Assembly: GCF_009930875.1 (NCBI RefSeq)
Contig: NZ_CP025249.1
Location: 1,612,001 to 1,676,000 of the forward strand
Direction: 5' to 3'
Length of the DNA stretch: 64,000 nt
Origin: Actinomyces sp. 432
Lineage (GTDB): Bacteria > Actinomycetota > Actinomycetes > Actinomycetales > Actinomycetaceae
The translations under genes and the position numbers were made by a program. Below, piece after piece: positions 27,768-36,633 of the stretch; within the stretch, counting starts at the first letter, position 1; each line of letters begins with the position of its first letter. The notes below the pieces were generated by a model. It was not told the origin of the DNA. It saw only the letters and a program-made list of their open reading frames with translations, and made no database searches.

Positions 27768-27786
27768 GTTAAGTCAAACGATTAAC
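27768..27786 (-). promoter_or_regulatory. Candidate LacI operator / -35 region
   Basis: Imperfect palindrome GTTAA-N9-TTAAC upstream of the LacI gene. On the minus strand it contains TTGACT (27777-27772), a good -35; a weak TCACAC sits 17 bp on. Autoregulation is inferred. Confidence 0.45.
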
Positions 27787-27824
27787 GTCACAGCTGAATA
27801 TACGAGCGTGACCGACGTGTCGTT

Positions 27825-29062
27825 TCAGTGCCCGGCAGCCGCCCAGTTGCGCACCCCGCGCACCAGGCGCTCGAGGCCATCGTCAACGCGAGCGAGCTGA
27901 GTGCCCAGATTCATGCGGAGGAAGCCGGCGCCGGCACGGCCGTAAGTACTGCCGGCAGTGAGCACCAGGCCGGAATGCTCACGAATCTGAACGGCCAGGG
28001 CGGTGGTTGCGTCCGCAAGCGCGTCTCCTCTCCCGGCGGCGGGTCCGGCGCCGGAGCGCAGCAGTGGGCGCACGTCGATCCAGGACAGGTAGGTGGCCTG
28101 CGAAACCGGCGCAGCACAGCCGGCCAGTTCGCGCGCCACCACGTCGGCCACCCGCGCTTTGTTAGCGGCGATGTAGCTGCGCACTGCTGTCAGCCAGGCC
28201 TCCCCTCTGCGCTGTAGGCGGCGACTACCGCCGGCACGGCGAACGCTCCCGGCTCGGCGACCTCGTCGGTATTCAGGCTGCGCTCCACGCGGGAGCGCAG
28301 GTGCGGCTCGGGGATGACGACCGTCGCCGAGTGGACGCCGGCGGTGTTGAAGGCCTTTGACGGCGACAGGCAGGTGATGCCCACTTCGGCGCACACCGGC
28401 GCTGCAGCGGCGAAGGGCGTGTAACCAACCCCGGGCAGGGTGAGGTCGCAGTGAACCTCATCGGACACGACGAGTACGTGGTGCTCGGCGGCAAGTGTGC
28501 CAAGGCGGGCAAGTTCTTCCCGGGTCCACACCCGCCCCACGGGGTTGTGTGGGTTGCACAGGATCATCAGGGTGGCGAGCGGGTCGGCAAGCTTGGCCTC
28601 CAGATCGGCCCAGTTGATCCTCCACTCCCCGTTCTCTCCCTGCCGCAGGTCGCTGGTGACCAAGCGCCGACCGTTGTTCAGGACGCTGTTGGTGAAGATG
28701 TTGTAGACGGGCTGCTGAATCACAACCTTCTCGAACACATTGGTCACGCTGCGAACGATCGAGGAGATCGCGGCGACGACCCCCGTGGTAGGGATCAACC
28801 AGTCACGCTGTAGCGGCCAGCCGTGGCGGCGTGTCCACCAGTCGGTTACGGCCTGCTCGTAGGCGTCGGTGACGACGGTGTAGCCCAGCAGGCCCTCGCG
28901 GGCAACACGGGCGAGTGCCCGGCGCACGACGGGCGCGGTGCGCAGGTCCATGTCCGCAACCCACATGGGCAGCTCACCGGGCCCGGCCTTATCCCATTTT
29001 AGTGAACCGGTGCCACGCCGGTCGGTGCACTCGTCCAGGTTGAAGTTGGAGGAGGAGCTCAT
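27825..29062 (-). pseudogene. PatB/MalY-type C-S lyase (aminotransferase fold), frameshifted
   Basis: PLP-dependent cystathionine beta-lyase-like enzyme in two frames. The first (29062 to about 28203) runs from MSSSSNFNLDECTDRRGTGS through WVADMD, ILCNPHNPVG and the PLP lysine in CLSPSKAFN to VAAYSAEG. The second continues EAWLTAVRSYIAANKARV to GLVLTAGSTYGRAG and FLRMNLGTQL, ending at 27825. Adding one G to the four-G run (28202-28205 on the plus strand reads CCCC) restores ...AYSAEGEAWL..., one normal-length protein of about 412 residues. Either recent inactivation or a sequencing error. The start overlaps the DUF3737 stop by four bases. The family cleaves cystathionine or cysteine; some members repress mal genes. 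Confidence 0.85.
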
Positions 29063-29970
29063 GCGTCTACCAGGGGCGTCCAGCCGGTTTCGATGCGGGT
29101 CGCGGCGGGTTTCACTCGGTCTGGGTCGAAGATCTTCTCGCCGATGGAGCCGACCCTGATTACGCCGTCGTAGGGGTTGGTCAGTGAGTCGAGGTGACCG
29201 ATTATCTCGGCGTCAATGCCCCGGCAATACTCAAAGGCGAGAGTGGTGTCCAACAGACGGCAGCCCCGCAGGGTGAGTCCATCGATGTAGCACAGGCCCT
29301 GCAGACTCTGAACGGTGCAGTCGACGAGGGTGACGTTGCGAGAGTTCCAGCCCAGGTACTCCCCCACGATCACCGAGTTCTCCACCACCACATTCTCACA
29401 GTTCCAGAAGGCGTCCTTACTCAGCAGCACACTGTCCCGTACGGTCACGTCCCGCGCCCCGTCGAAGGCGTAGTTCCCGGTGAGCCGCAGCCGTTCGGCA
29501 GTCACCCCGACGGCGTCCTTGGCGAAGTAGTCGCCGGTGGCATTCACCTCCGCTAGCGTCACTTCCCGGCAGCTCCACAGGGTTTCTTCGGCATGTGGCA
29601 GGTCCACCCGCTGCAGGCTGATACCGCGGCCGCGGCGGAAGGTCTTTGGTGCGGCCACCAGCGTGCCTTCAATGCGGATGTCGTCCGTGTACCAGATGCC
29701 GGAGCGGGCGGTCTCCAGCAGAGCGCCGCCGGTGACCGACACGTCCTGGCAGTACCAGAGCGGATACTTCCACTCGAACACGCTGTCGCTGATACGCAGA
29801 CCGCGGCTCTCCTTAAGCGGGGATTCACCGTCGCTGAATGTGGAGTGGACGATGGTCAGATCGCGAGAGGCGTACAGCGCGCGTTCGCCGGTCAAGTGCT
29901 GATGGTCGACCATCGAGTCGCTGTTGCCGAGACAGTCGGTCGGTGCTGCTGGGGTTGCGGCTAATGTCAT
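29059..29970 (-). CDS. DUF3737 family protein (predicted parallel beta-helix)
   Basis: About 303 residues of short repeated rungs: FSDGESPLKESRGLRISDSV, WYCQDVSVTGGALLETAR, GIWYTDDIRIEG, FWNCENVVVENSVIVGEYLG, CYIDGLTLRGCRLLDTTLAF. The regular hydrophobic-Asn/Asp spacing fits a right-handed beta-helix. The family is of unknown function. Starts at 30012, 29970 and 29913 are all possible, none with a clear ribosome-binding site; ATG 29970 is taken, and 29913 (MVDHQHLTGERALY) is nearer the conserved beginning. Its stop overlaps the start of the PatB/MalY gene, so the two are cotranslated and may work together. Confidence 0.8.
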   Translation of the reverse strand: MTLAATPAAPTDCLGNSDSMVDHQHLTGERALYASRDLTIVHSTFSDGESPLKESRGLRISDSVFEWKYPLWYCQDVSVTGGALLETARSGIWYTDDIRIEGTLVAAPKTFRRGRGISLQRVDLPHAEETLWSCREVTLAEVNATGDYFAKDAVGVTAERLRLTGNYAFDGARDVTVRDSVLLSKDAFWNCENVVVENSVIVGEYLGWNSRNVTLVDCTVQSLQGLCYIDGLTLRGCRLLDTTLAFEYCRGIDAEIIGHLDSLTNPYDGVIRVGSIGEKIFDPDRVKPAATRIETGWTPLVDA

Positions 29971-30104
29971 GGCACACGACTCTAGGAAGCCGACGTCCTC
30001 GCAACGAGGCATTATCAGTACCTGTCAGCGATCTCCTCTTCATCGTGCCGGCTCCGAGTCCGAACAGGTGCAGGCCGTCTCCACGACGTCGCCTCCGGCA
30101 GGGG

Positions 30105-30131
30105 AGCATCGGACCCGGCGGGAGCCCGATG
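30105..30131 (-). terminator. Hairpin after the GNAT gene
   Basis: GCATCGG (30105-30111) pairs with CCGATGC (30125-30131), with a CC/GG pairing inside the loop, some 60 bp past the GNAT stop on the minus strand. Confidence 0.5.
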
Positions 30132-30190
30132 CGATCCAGCCGATGTCAACCCCGGTGCTGCGGGCGGAGCCAACGCGCGGGAATCGGCGC

Positions 30191-31243
30191 CTACACGTCC
30201 AAGCCGTAGAGGATGGTCCCCCGGGTGGCGGTGTAACCCAGGTCGCGGAACAGGTCGACGGCGCCGCTGGGATCGTCTGACTCGAAGCCCGCGGCAGCGT
30301 ACTCCATGCCGTCGGCCGCGTAGGCGCGCATGGCCGCGCACAGCAGCGCCGGGCCCACGTCCCTGGAACGGTAGTCGGCGAGCACGCCGATAACGTCCGT
30401 GTAACCCTCCCGCCAGCCGAGTGCCTCCCAGTCCTGCTCATAGCGGCTGGACAGCACGTAGCCGGCCACGCGCGCACGGTCCCCGGACCGGTCCAGCGCC
30501 ACGAAGCTCCACTGGGGGGCGAAATAGGCACGCCCGGCCCGCCACTCCTCCGGGCTCATGCTGCCGCCGCCGGAGTCGGCGAAGGCCTGGTTGTGGGCTC
30601 GGCGCACGGCATCATCCAGGTCCTCCGACCACGGCTCGATACCGAGGAACCCATCCAGCTCAACCGTGGGTATCGCGGTGGCCAATGAGCGCCTGACCTC
30701 CCGGTACCAGCGGCGCGGCTCGAAGCGCAGCTCCAAGAGGTGATCCTTCATGCGTTCATCGTCCTCTAGGACCGTGGTGACGATGTGCGCTGGCGCGGAG
30801 GCGGCCGATCCGGACGGCTCACCTGCCCGTTCGGCACCGATGAGGTGCCGGGCCCGCTCGGTCTGCCAGTGCAGCAGCGCCACTCCGATGCCGCGCCTAC
30901 GCCAGGCAGGGTCTACGGTCCCGGTCATGGAGGCGTAGATCTCCCCCGCCGGACGCAGCCGCACCAGCCCGAATGCGCGCATCACACCATCGGCGTCGCG
31001 CCCGGCCACACCGGAATAGGTGGGGTCTACGAAGTACTCGGCGGTCTCCTGCGCGGTGGTGCGGTAGGGCGGGTTGTCGGCAGCCTCAGAGCGGGCGACC
31101 AGATCGGCGAGCTCGGCATTATCGCGAGGTCCAAGCGGCGACCAGGTGAGCATGCGGGGCAAGGCGGACCGGGGACCGGGACGGAACATGGCCCAGGGGC
31201 CACCCGGACCGGTGCGGGGCGTCGAACCGTAAACCGGCGTCAT
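30191..31243 (-). CDS. Tandem GNAT acetyltransferase-like protein
   Basis: 350 residues with two GNAT-like halves. The N-terminal half has DPAWRRRGIGVALLHWQTERAR (acetyl-CoA loop RRxGIG, about residues 112-130). The C-terminal half has VLADYRSRDVGPALLCAAMRAYAADGM, a weaker loop RSRDVG. Tandem-GNAT proteins include mycothiol synthase, but the typical MshD features are not evident. ATG 31243 has GAAGGAG upstream. Substrate unknown. Confidence 0.78.
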   Translation of the reverse strand: MTPVYGSTPRTGPGGPWAMFRPGPRSALPRMLTWSPLGPRDNAELADLVARSEAADNPPYRTTAQETAEYFVDPTYSGVAGRDADGVMRAFGLVRLRPAGEIYASMTGTVDPAWRRRGIGVALLHWQTERARHLIGAERAGEPSGSAASAPAHIVTTVLEDDERMKDHLLELRFEPRRWYREVRRSLATAIPTVELDGFLGIEPWSEDLDDAVRRAHNQAFADSGGGSMSPEEWRAGRAYFAPQWSFVALDRSGDRARVAGYVLSSRYEQDWEALGWREGYTDVIGVLADYRSRDVGPALLCAAMRAYAADGMEYAAAGFESDDPSGAVDLFRDLGYTATRGTILYGLDV

Positions 31244-31392
31244 ATGCGTCTCCTTCGACGGGACGGTGCCCGACCTCGGGCCTGGACGGATCAGATGTTG
31301 GATGAAGCGGGTCGCTCCAGGTTACCCGAGCAGCCCACCCGCACCGCGTGCCGTCGGCGCGGAGGCGTCACCGGCGGCGGGCCTCCGGAGCC

Positions 31393-33612
31393 TCAGGCGT
31401 CGATGCGCTCGCGGTCGATGTCGGCGGCGCCCTCGATGATGAAGTCGCGGCGCGGCTCCACGCTGGAGCCCATGAGCAGCTCAAACACGTTCTCCGCCTC
31501 GGCGAGCTCGGCCTCGTCGCTCAGGGTGATGCGCCGCAGGGTGCGGTGCTCCGGCTCCATCGTCGTCTCGGCCAGCTGGTGGGCATCCATCTCCCCCAGG
31601 CCCTTGTAACGCTGGGGCTCCTTGAAGCTGCGCCCCTGCTTCTCCAGCTTGCGCAGGGTGGTGACCAGCTCCTCGTCGGAGTAGGTGTAGATGACTTCCT
31701 TCTTGCGTCGTCCCTGGGCGGATACCTCGATCCGGTGCAGCGGGGGCACGGCGGCGAAGACGCGGCCAGCCTCGATCATGGGGCGCATGTAGCGGAAGAA
31801 CAGGGTCAGCAGCAAGGTGCGGATGTGGGCGCCGTCGACGTCGGCGTCGGTCATCAGGATGACCTTGCCGTAGCGGGCGGCCTCCAGGTCGAAAGTGCGT
31901 CCGGAACCAGCGCCGACCACCTGGATGATGGCGGAGCACTCGGCGTTGCGCAGCATGTCCGCCTGGGACGCCTTCTGCACGTTGAGGATCTTGCCGCGGA
32001 TCGGCAGCAGCGCCTGGAACTCGCTGTTGCGAGCGTTCTTGGCGGTGCCCAGGGCGGAGTCGCCCTCGACGATGAACAGCTCGGAGGAGGCGACGTCGTC
32101 GGAGCGGCAGTCGGCCAGCTTGGCGGGCAGCGTGGAGGTCTCCAGGGCGGTCTTGCGGCGGGTGATCTCCTTGTGCATGCGGGCGGACACGCGTGCGCGC
32201 ATCTCCCCGACGATCTTCTCCTGCAGGGCGCGCGACTGGGTCTTCAGGTCGCGCTTGGAGGAGGTCAGCAGGGCGGTGAGCTCCTTCTCCACCACCTTGG
32301 CGACGATCTGGCGCACCGGGGCGGTGCCGAGCACCTCCTTGGTCTGTCCCTCGAACTGGGGCTCGGGCACGCGCACGGTGATGACGGCGGTCAGCCCCGC
32401 CAGGATGTCGTCCTTCTCGATGCGCCCGTCGCGGCTGGTGACCTTCAGGGCGCGGGAGTTGGCGTCGATCTGCTTGCGCAGCACCTTGGTGACGGCCTGC
32501 TCAAAGCCGGTCAGGTGGGTGCCGCCCATGGGGGTGGCAATAATGTTGACGAAGGAGCGCTCGGTGGTGTCGTAGCCGATGCCCCAGCGCAGGGCCACGT
32601 CCACGGTGCAGGTGCGCTCAACCTCGGTGGGGCGCAGGTGTCCGGTGCGCTGGTCGAGCTGCTGCACGGTCTCGGTGTAGGTCCCCTCGCCGGTAAGGCG
32701 GAAGGTATCGGTAACGGAGCCGTCGGTAGCCAGGAAGTCGACGAAGTCCGCAGTTCCGCCCTCGGCGTGGAAGACCTCGGCGCCCTCCTGGTCCGCGGCG
32801 CCGGAGGTGAACAGGTCGCCCGCACCCGCTGAGGCGTGGGCGGCCTTGGCGCTCAGCGCCGGGTCGCCGGCCGCAGGACCGCTGGCCGCGGCGGCGACGG
32901 CCTCCGGGTCGCGCTCATCGGTGAGGGTCAGCGTGAGCCCGGGCACCAGGAAGCTGGTCTGCCGCAGCCGGGCGCGCAGGGCGGTGATGTCGTACTGGGC
33001 GGGTGCGGGGAAGATCTCGGGGTCGGCCCAGTAGCGCACCCGGGTGCCGGTTACGCCCCGGCGCACCTTGCCGACCACGCGCAGCTGCGTGGCCTCGGTG
33101 TACTCCTCGAAGGGCGCATCTGGGTTGGGGCCCGTGGTGGGATCTGTGAAGACGCCGGGAACGCCGCGCCTGAAGCTCATGGCGTAAGTCTTACCGCCGC
33201 GGTCCACCTCCACGTCCATGCGGGCTGACAGGGCGTTGACCACGCTGGCGCCCACCCCGTGCAGGCCGCCGGCGGAGCCGTAGGAGCCGCCGCCGAACTT
33301 CCCGCCGGCGTGCAGCTTGGTGTAGACCAGCTCGACGCCGGTCAGCCCGGAGGAGGGCTCCACGTCCACGGGCACACCCCGACCGGTGTCGCGCACCTCA
33401 ATGGACCCGTCGGCGTGGACCAACACGTCAATGCGGTCCCCGTAGCCCTCCAGGGCCTCGTCCACGCCGTTGTCGATGATCTCCCACACGCAGTGCATCA
33501 GGCCCCGCTGGTCGGTGGAGCCGATGTACATGCCAGGGCGCTTGCGCACCGCCTCAAGCCCCTCCAGCACGGAGAGGTGGCGGGCGGAGTAGGACTGGGA
33601 AGAATCTGGCAC
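31393..33612 (-). CDS. parE: DNA topoisomerase IV subunit B
   Basis: 739-residue ATPase/Toprim subunit of a type IIA topoisomerase. The GHKL domain (GSTDQRGLMHCVWEIIDNGV; RDTGRGVPV; GGLHGVGASVVNALS), the transducer loop QTK (423-425) and the Toprim motif (Glu516 in VEGDSALG, DADVDGAHI) are present, ending with RYKGLGEMDAHQL. EGDSALG in place of EGDSAGG and the neighbourhood of sigA point to ParE rather than GyrB. An Ala/Gly-rich insertion of about 49 residues (235-283) interrupts the transducer domain. GTG start. The partner parA/parC gene is not in this window. Confidence 0.9.
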   Translation of the reverse strand: MPDSSQSYSARHLSVLEGLEAVRKRPGMYIGSTDQRGLMHCVWEIIDNGVDEALEGYGDRIDVLVHADGSIEVRDTGRGVPVDVEPSSGLTGVELVYTKLHAGGKFGGGSYGSAGGLHGVGASVVNALSARMDVEVDRGGKTYAMSFRRGVPGVFTDPTTGPNPDAPFEEYTEATQLRVVGKVRRGVTGTRVRYWADPEIFPAPAQYDITALRARLRQTSFLVPGLTLTLTDERDPEAVAAAASGPAAGDPALSAKAAHASAGAGDLFTSGAADQEGAEVFHAEGGTADFVDFLATDGSVTDTFRLTGEGTYTETVQQLDQRTGHLRPTEVERTCTVDVALRWGIGYDTTERSFVNIIATPMGGTHLTGFEQAVTKVLRKQIDANSRALKVTSRDGRIEKDDILAGLTAVITVRVPEPQFEGQTKEVLGTAPVRQIVAKVVEKELTALLTSSKRDLKTQSRALQEKIVGEMRARVSARMHKEITRRKTALETSTLPAKLADCRSDDVASSELFIVEGDSALGTAKNARNSEFQALLPIRGKILNVQKASQADMLRNAECSAIIQVVGAGSGRTFDLEAARYGKVILMTDADVDGAHIRTLLLTLFFRYMRPMIEAGRVFAAVPPLHRIEVSAQGRRKKEVIYTYSDEELVTTLRKLEKQGRSFKEPQRYKGLGEMDAHQLAETTMEPEHRTLRRITLSDEAELAEAENVFELLMGSSVEPRRDFIIEGAADIDRERIDA

Positions 33613-33814
33613 GGCCCGAATCTAGCCGATTGCCGGGGCGGCTTCGGCGCCCCGCGCCGCCGCCGGGATGTGGTCTTCGCCCGGCGCCGACGCGTCGACG
33701 CCACCCCTGATTCCCGTGATTCCCTGCGTTCGCCGTGGGCGCAGGGGGTGCGCCCGGGGCGGAAAACGGCCCTTCAGCGTTGGCGCGGGCGCCCAGCGGT
33801 GGTGAAATCGAGCC

Positions 33815-34093
33815 ATGAGCACCGCAACTCCTATCTCCACCACGGTCGCCGATCCGACGGCCGTGCCCGAACAGGCCACCGGCCAGGCCGCGGCGACCGA
33901 GACGCGTCCGCTCACCACCGCCGACCGCTGTGACGTCTGCGGCGCGCAGGCCTACCTGCGCGTGGTCCTCGCCTCCGGCGAGCTGCTGTTCTGCGCCCAC
34001 CACGGCCACGCCCACCGTGACGCCCTGGAGCGCCAGGCCCTGTTCATCCAGGACGAGTCCGACCGCCTCACCCGCTCAAACGAGTCCGACTGA
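33815..34093 (+). CDS. DUF7455-type small zinc-binding protein
   Basis: 92 residues: a variable Thr/Ala-rich N-terminus, then TTADRCDVCGAQAYLRVVL, SGELLFCAHHGHAHRDAL and a short acidic tail. Cys-X2-Cys plus Cys-X-His-His make a likely zinc site. This small protein commonly lies near sigA/parE in actinobacteria, as here; function unknown. The ATG at 33815 is the only start that keeps the conserved part. Confidence 0.85.
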   Translation: MSTATPISTTVADPTAVPEQATGQAAATETRPLTTADRCDVCGAQAYLRVVLASGELLFCAHHGHAHRDALERQALFIQDESDRLTRSNESD

Positions 34094-34097
34094 CCGA

Positions 34098-34952
34098 CTA
34101 GGCGGGCGGCTCGCCCGTCGGATCCTTCAACTTTCTGCCTACGCCCTCTGGCTGAGTCGGCCAGAGGGCGTAGTAGTGGTGCACCGGGCCGTGCCCGTGG
34201 CCGACACCGAGCAGGTCGGCGTGCGCTAGGGCGCCGGTCAGGTAGGCCTTGGCGTCTCGTACCGCCGCGATCCAGCTGTCACGCTGCGGACGCAGGGCGG
34301 CGACGGCGGACGACAGCGTGCAGCCCGTCCCGTGGGTGTTGCGGGTGCGCACGCGGCGACCCGGCAGCAGCACCGTGCTGTCGGTGTCGGCATACACGTC
34401 GGCTGCCCCTCCCGCCAGGTGGCCGCCCTTGAGCAGCACCCGGCGAGCCCCGCGGGCGAGCAGCGCCTCGGCCTGGCGGCGCATCTCGTCGGGGCTCGTG
34501 GCGGGCTCGCATCCCAGCAGCGCGGCCGCCTCCGGCAGGTTCGGCGTGATCAGATCCGCCCGCATGCACAGGCGGCGCAGCGCCGCCAGGGCGTCGGCGT
34601 CGAGCAGGCGGTCCCCGGAGGTTGCCACCATCACCGGGTCCAGGACGGTTCCGGGCAGACCGGGGAGGTACTCCCCCACCGCGTCGGCCAGCTCGGCGGT
34701 GGCGAGCATGCCGATCTTGGTGGCGTCGGGGGCGATGTCCGCCAGCAGGGTGTCCAGTTGCAGGCGCACGAAGTCCACGGGTACGGCATGCACCCCGGTT
34801 ACCCCGCGCGTGGACTGAGCGGTCAGTGCGGTGACCACGCTCATCCCGTAGGCGCCGAGCGCCCCCATGGTCTTCAGGTCCGCCTGGACGCCGGCGCCGC
34901 CGGAGGGATCGGAGCCGGCGACGGTCAGCACCCTGGGGATTGTGCTGGTCAT
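34098..34952 (-). CDS. thiD: Hydroxymethylpyrimidine / phosphomethylpyrimidine kinase
   Basis: 284 residues of the ribokinase-fold ThiD family, phosphorylating HMP and HMP-P in thiamine synthesis. Key stretches: VAGSDPSGGAGVQADLKTM, ALTAQST, DPVMVATSGDRLL, TPNLPEAAALLG and the anion hole with catalytic Asp region TRNTHGTGCTLSSAVAA. Last gene of thiM-thiE-thiD; its start overlaps the thiE stop (ATGA). Its final codons contain a perfect 14-bp hairpin. Confidence 0.94.
   Translation of the reverse strand: MTSTIPRVLTVAGSDPSGGAGVQADLKTMGALGAYGMSVVTALTAQSTRGVTGVHAVPVDFVRLQLDTLLADIAPDATKIGMLATAELADAVGEYLPGLPGTVLDPVMVATSGDRLLDADALAALRRLCMRADLITPNLPEAAALLGCEPATSPDEMRRQAEALLARGARRVLLKGGHLAGGAADVYADTDSTVLLPGRRVRTRNTHGTGCTLSSAVAALRPQRDSWIAAVRDAKAYLTGALAHADLLGVGHGHGPVHHYYALWPTQPEGVGRKLKDPTGEPPA
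34139..34173. terminator. 14-bp perfect hairpin inside the thiD 3' end
   Basis: CTACGCCCTCTGGC (34139-34152), loop TGAGTCG, then the exact complement to 34173. It lies within thiD coding sequence, about 45 bp past the stop of the convergent DUF7455 gene, for which it may be the terminator. Confidence 0.55.
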
Positions 34953-35604
34953 TGTCCGCTCTCCCAGGCCCCGCGCAGTTGCTGCGCGGCCTCCCGCGGA
35001 TCATCCGCCAGGCAGATGGCGGAGACGACGGCGGCCCCGGCCAGTCCCCCTGCGCGCAGAACGGGAAGGTCCGCGCTGGTGACTCCGCCGATGGCGACGC
35101 ACGGCAGGCCAGCGGACGCGGCCAGGCGGATGACGCCACCCGTGCCGATGCCTGCGGGCGCGTCCGTCTTGGTGGCGGTGGCCCGTACCGCCCCTATGCC
35201 AACGTGGTCGCAGGCGCCCTCCGATTCCGCCGCGGAGAGTTCCTCCGGGGTGGCTGCGGACAGGCCCAGGTAGGCGGCTTCACCGATGAGCTCACGCACC
35301 ACGGTCGCAGGCAGGTCCCGCTGCCCCACGTGCACGCCTGCCACCGGCGCCCCAGACCGCGGGCCGCCAGGAACACGTCTACGCGGTCGTTGACGATCAC
35401 CGGCACCTGCCTACCGACGGCGTGAGCGACGCCGAGGACCTGGGCGAGGAAGCCGGCGCCGTCGGCGTGCTTGGCGCGCACCTGCACGCAGGTGACACCG
35501 CCCGCCACGGCGGCACGGACGGTGTCGGTGACCGTGCGGCCGCGGGAGCGGCACTGGTCGGCGTCGGTGACCAGGTAGACCCGCAGGTCCGGTGCGGGCC
35601 TCAT
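34949..35604 (-). pseudogene. thiE: Thiamine-phosphate synthase, frameshifted
   Basis: ThiE joins HMP-PP and HET-P. The N-terminal frame ([49 protein letters not shown]) runs into nonsense after about residue 83. The other frame continues APVAGVHVGQRDLPATVVRE, VGIGAVRATATK and VAIGGVTSADL to 34949. Adding one G to the four-G run (plus-strand C run 35350-35353) restores a normal protein of about 218 residues. Overlaps with thiM and thiD are intact four-base ATGA junctions, so the lesion looks recent or technical. Confidence 0.88.
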
Positions 35605-36473
35605 GAGACGGGGATCCTGGCGAGGTCGTCGGCATCCAAGCAGTACAGAGAGTCGAGCAGGGCGACCTGGAAGGAGCCCGGACCCGCAGCAGTCTCGGCA
35701 GCGATCTCGGCGGCCGCGCTGTATACGGCGTGGCAGGCAACGGTTGCGGCGAAGGCGTCGGTGCCGATGGCGCGCCCGGCCGCAAGGAAGCCGGCCGCCA
35801 GCGCCCCCAGGGCGCAGCCGCCGCCGGTCACGCGGGTGAGCAGGGCGGAGCCGCCACCCACCCGGGCCAGGCGTCCGTCATCAACGATGGCATCCACGGG
35901 GCCGGACACGGCGACCACCGCACCGGTGCGGGCCGAGAGCGCCCGCGCGGCTCCTAGGGCGGCGGCAACATCATCGGCGGTCTCCACGCCCCTGCCTCCC
36001 GCGCCGGAGCCGGCAAGGGCCATGATCTCCGAGGCATTGCCGCGGATGACGGTCGGCTCCTCCTCCAGCAGCCGGTGGGCGAGCTCGGTGCGGTGTACCA
36101 GCGTGCCTACCGCCACGGGGTCCAGCACCCACGGCACGCCTGCCGCACGCGCGGCAGCGGCGGCCTCCAGGGCCGCGGCGCGCTGCTCGGGCTGAGGCGT
36201 TCCCAAGTTGATCAGCAGCGCGGAGGCGACGGCGGCGAAGGGCCCGGCCTCCCCGGTGACGTCGACCATCGCGGGAGCGGCCCCGGTGGCCAGTAGGACA
36301 TTGGCGGTGAAATTCGTGACCACGGAGTTGGTGATGCAGGCAACCAGTGGGCCGGCGGCGCGCAGGGACTCCAGCACTTCCGCGGTACCGGCGGGCGGCG
36401 CGGGCGCCCTCAGGACCGAGGGCTCGGCGGGGCAGTCACTCGAATAAGCACTTGCGGACGCGTGCTGCGGCAT
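35601..36473 (-). CDS. thiM: Hydroxyethylthiazole kinase
   Basis: 290 residues; phosphorylates the thiazole alcohol for thiamine salvage. Family motifs: [59 protein letters not shown] and the phosphate-binding [13 protein letters not shown] (usually TGTGC; the third residue differs). ATG 36473 is preferred because it lies just past the TPP riboswitch, whereas the ATG at 36494 is inside it. First gene of thiM-thiE-thiD. Confidence 0.93.
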   Translation of the reverse strand: MPQHASASAYSSDCPAEPSVLRAPAPPAGTAEVLESLRAAGPLVACITNSVVTNFTANVLLATGAAPAMVDVTGEAGPFAAVASALLINLGTPQPEQRAAALEAAAAARAAGVPWVLDPVAVGTLVHRTELAHRLLEEEPTVIRGNASEIMALAGSGAGGRGVETADDVAAALGAARALSARTGAVVAVSGPVDAIVDDGRLARVGGGSALLTRVTGGGCALGALAAGFLAAGRAIGTDAFAATVACHAVYSAAAEIAAETAAGPGSFQVALLDSLYCLDADDLARIPVS

Positions 36474-36480
36474 GCGACAT

Positions 36481-36546
36481 CCCTTCGTCAGCATTATCTG
36501 GACAGGTTCAACGGGTTTCTCTCAGCCTTGCGGCACCCCGTGTCGT
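36481..36546 (-). promoter_or_regulatory. TPP riboswitch (THI element)
   Basis: On the minus strand the conserved parts appear in order: CGGGGTGC, GGCTGAGA, ACCCGTTGAACCTG, then AGATAATGCTGACGAAGGGA, ending eight bases before the thiM ATG. All core nucleotides of the thi box are there. The terminal AAGGGA doubles as the ribosome-binding site, so control of translation initiation by thiamine pyrophosphate is the likely mode. Confidence 0.95.
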
Positions 36547-36569
36547 AGGCATAACGATAGCAAGCAGGC

Positions 36570-36603
36570 GGCCGCCCCGGAACCGGGCGGTTCCGGGGCG
36601 GCC
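36570..36603 (-). terminator. Hairpin terminator after sigA
   Basis: GGCCGCCCCGGAACC (36570-36584) pairs perfectly over 15 bp with 36589-36603, loop four bases, about 30 bp downstream of the sigA stop and just upstream of the TPP riboswitch. Confidence 0.8.
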
Positions 36604-36633
36604 GGGCGGTGCGCTGAGCAGCTGGCCCGCGGC

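Noticed and set aside
33613..33814. Possible N-terminal extension of parE or an extra gene in the parE/DUF7455 gap.
   Set aside because: parE opens at a GTG that directly precedes the conserved domain, and open frames in the gap have no ribosome-binding site or family resemblance.
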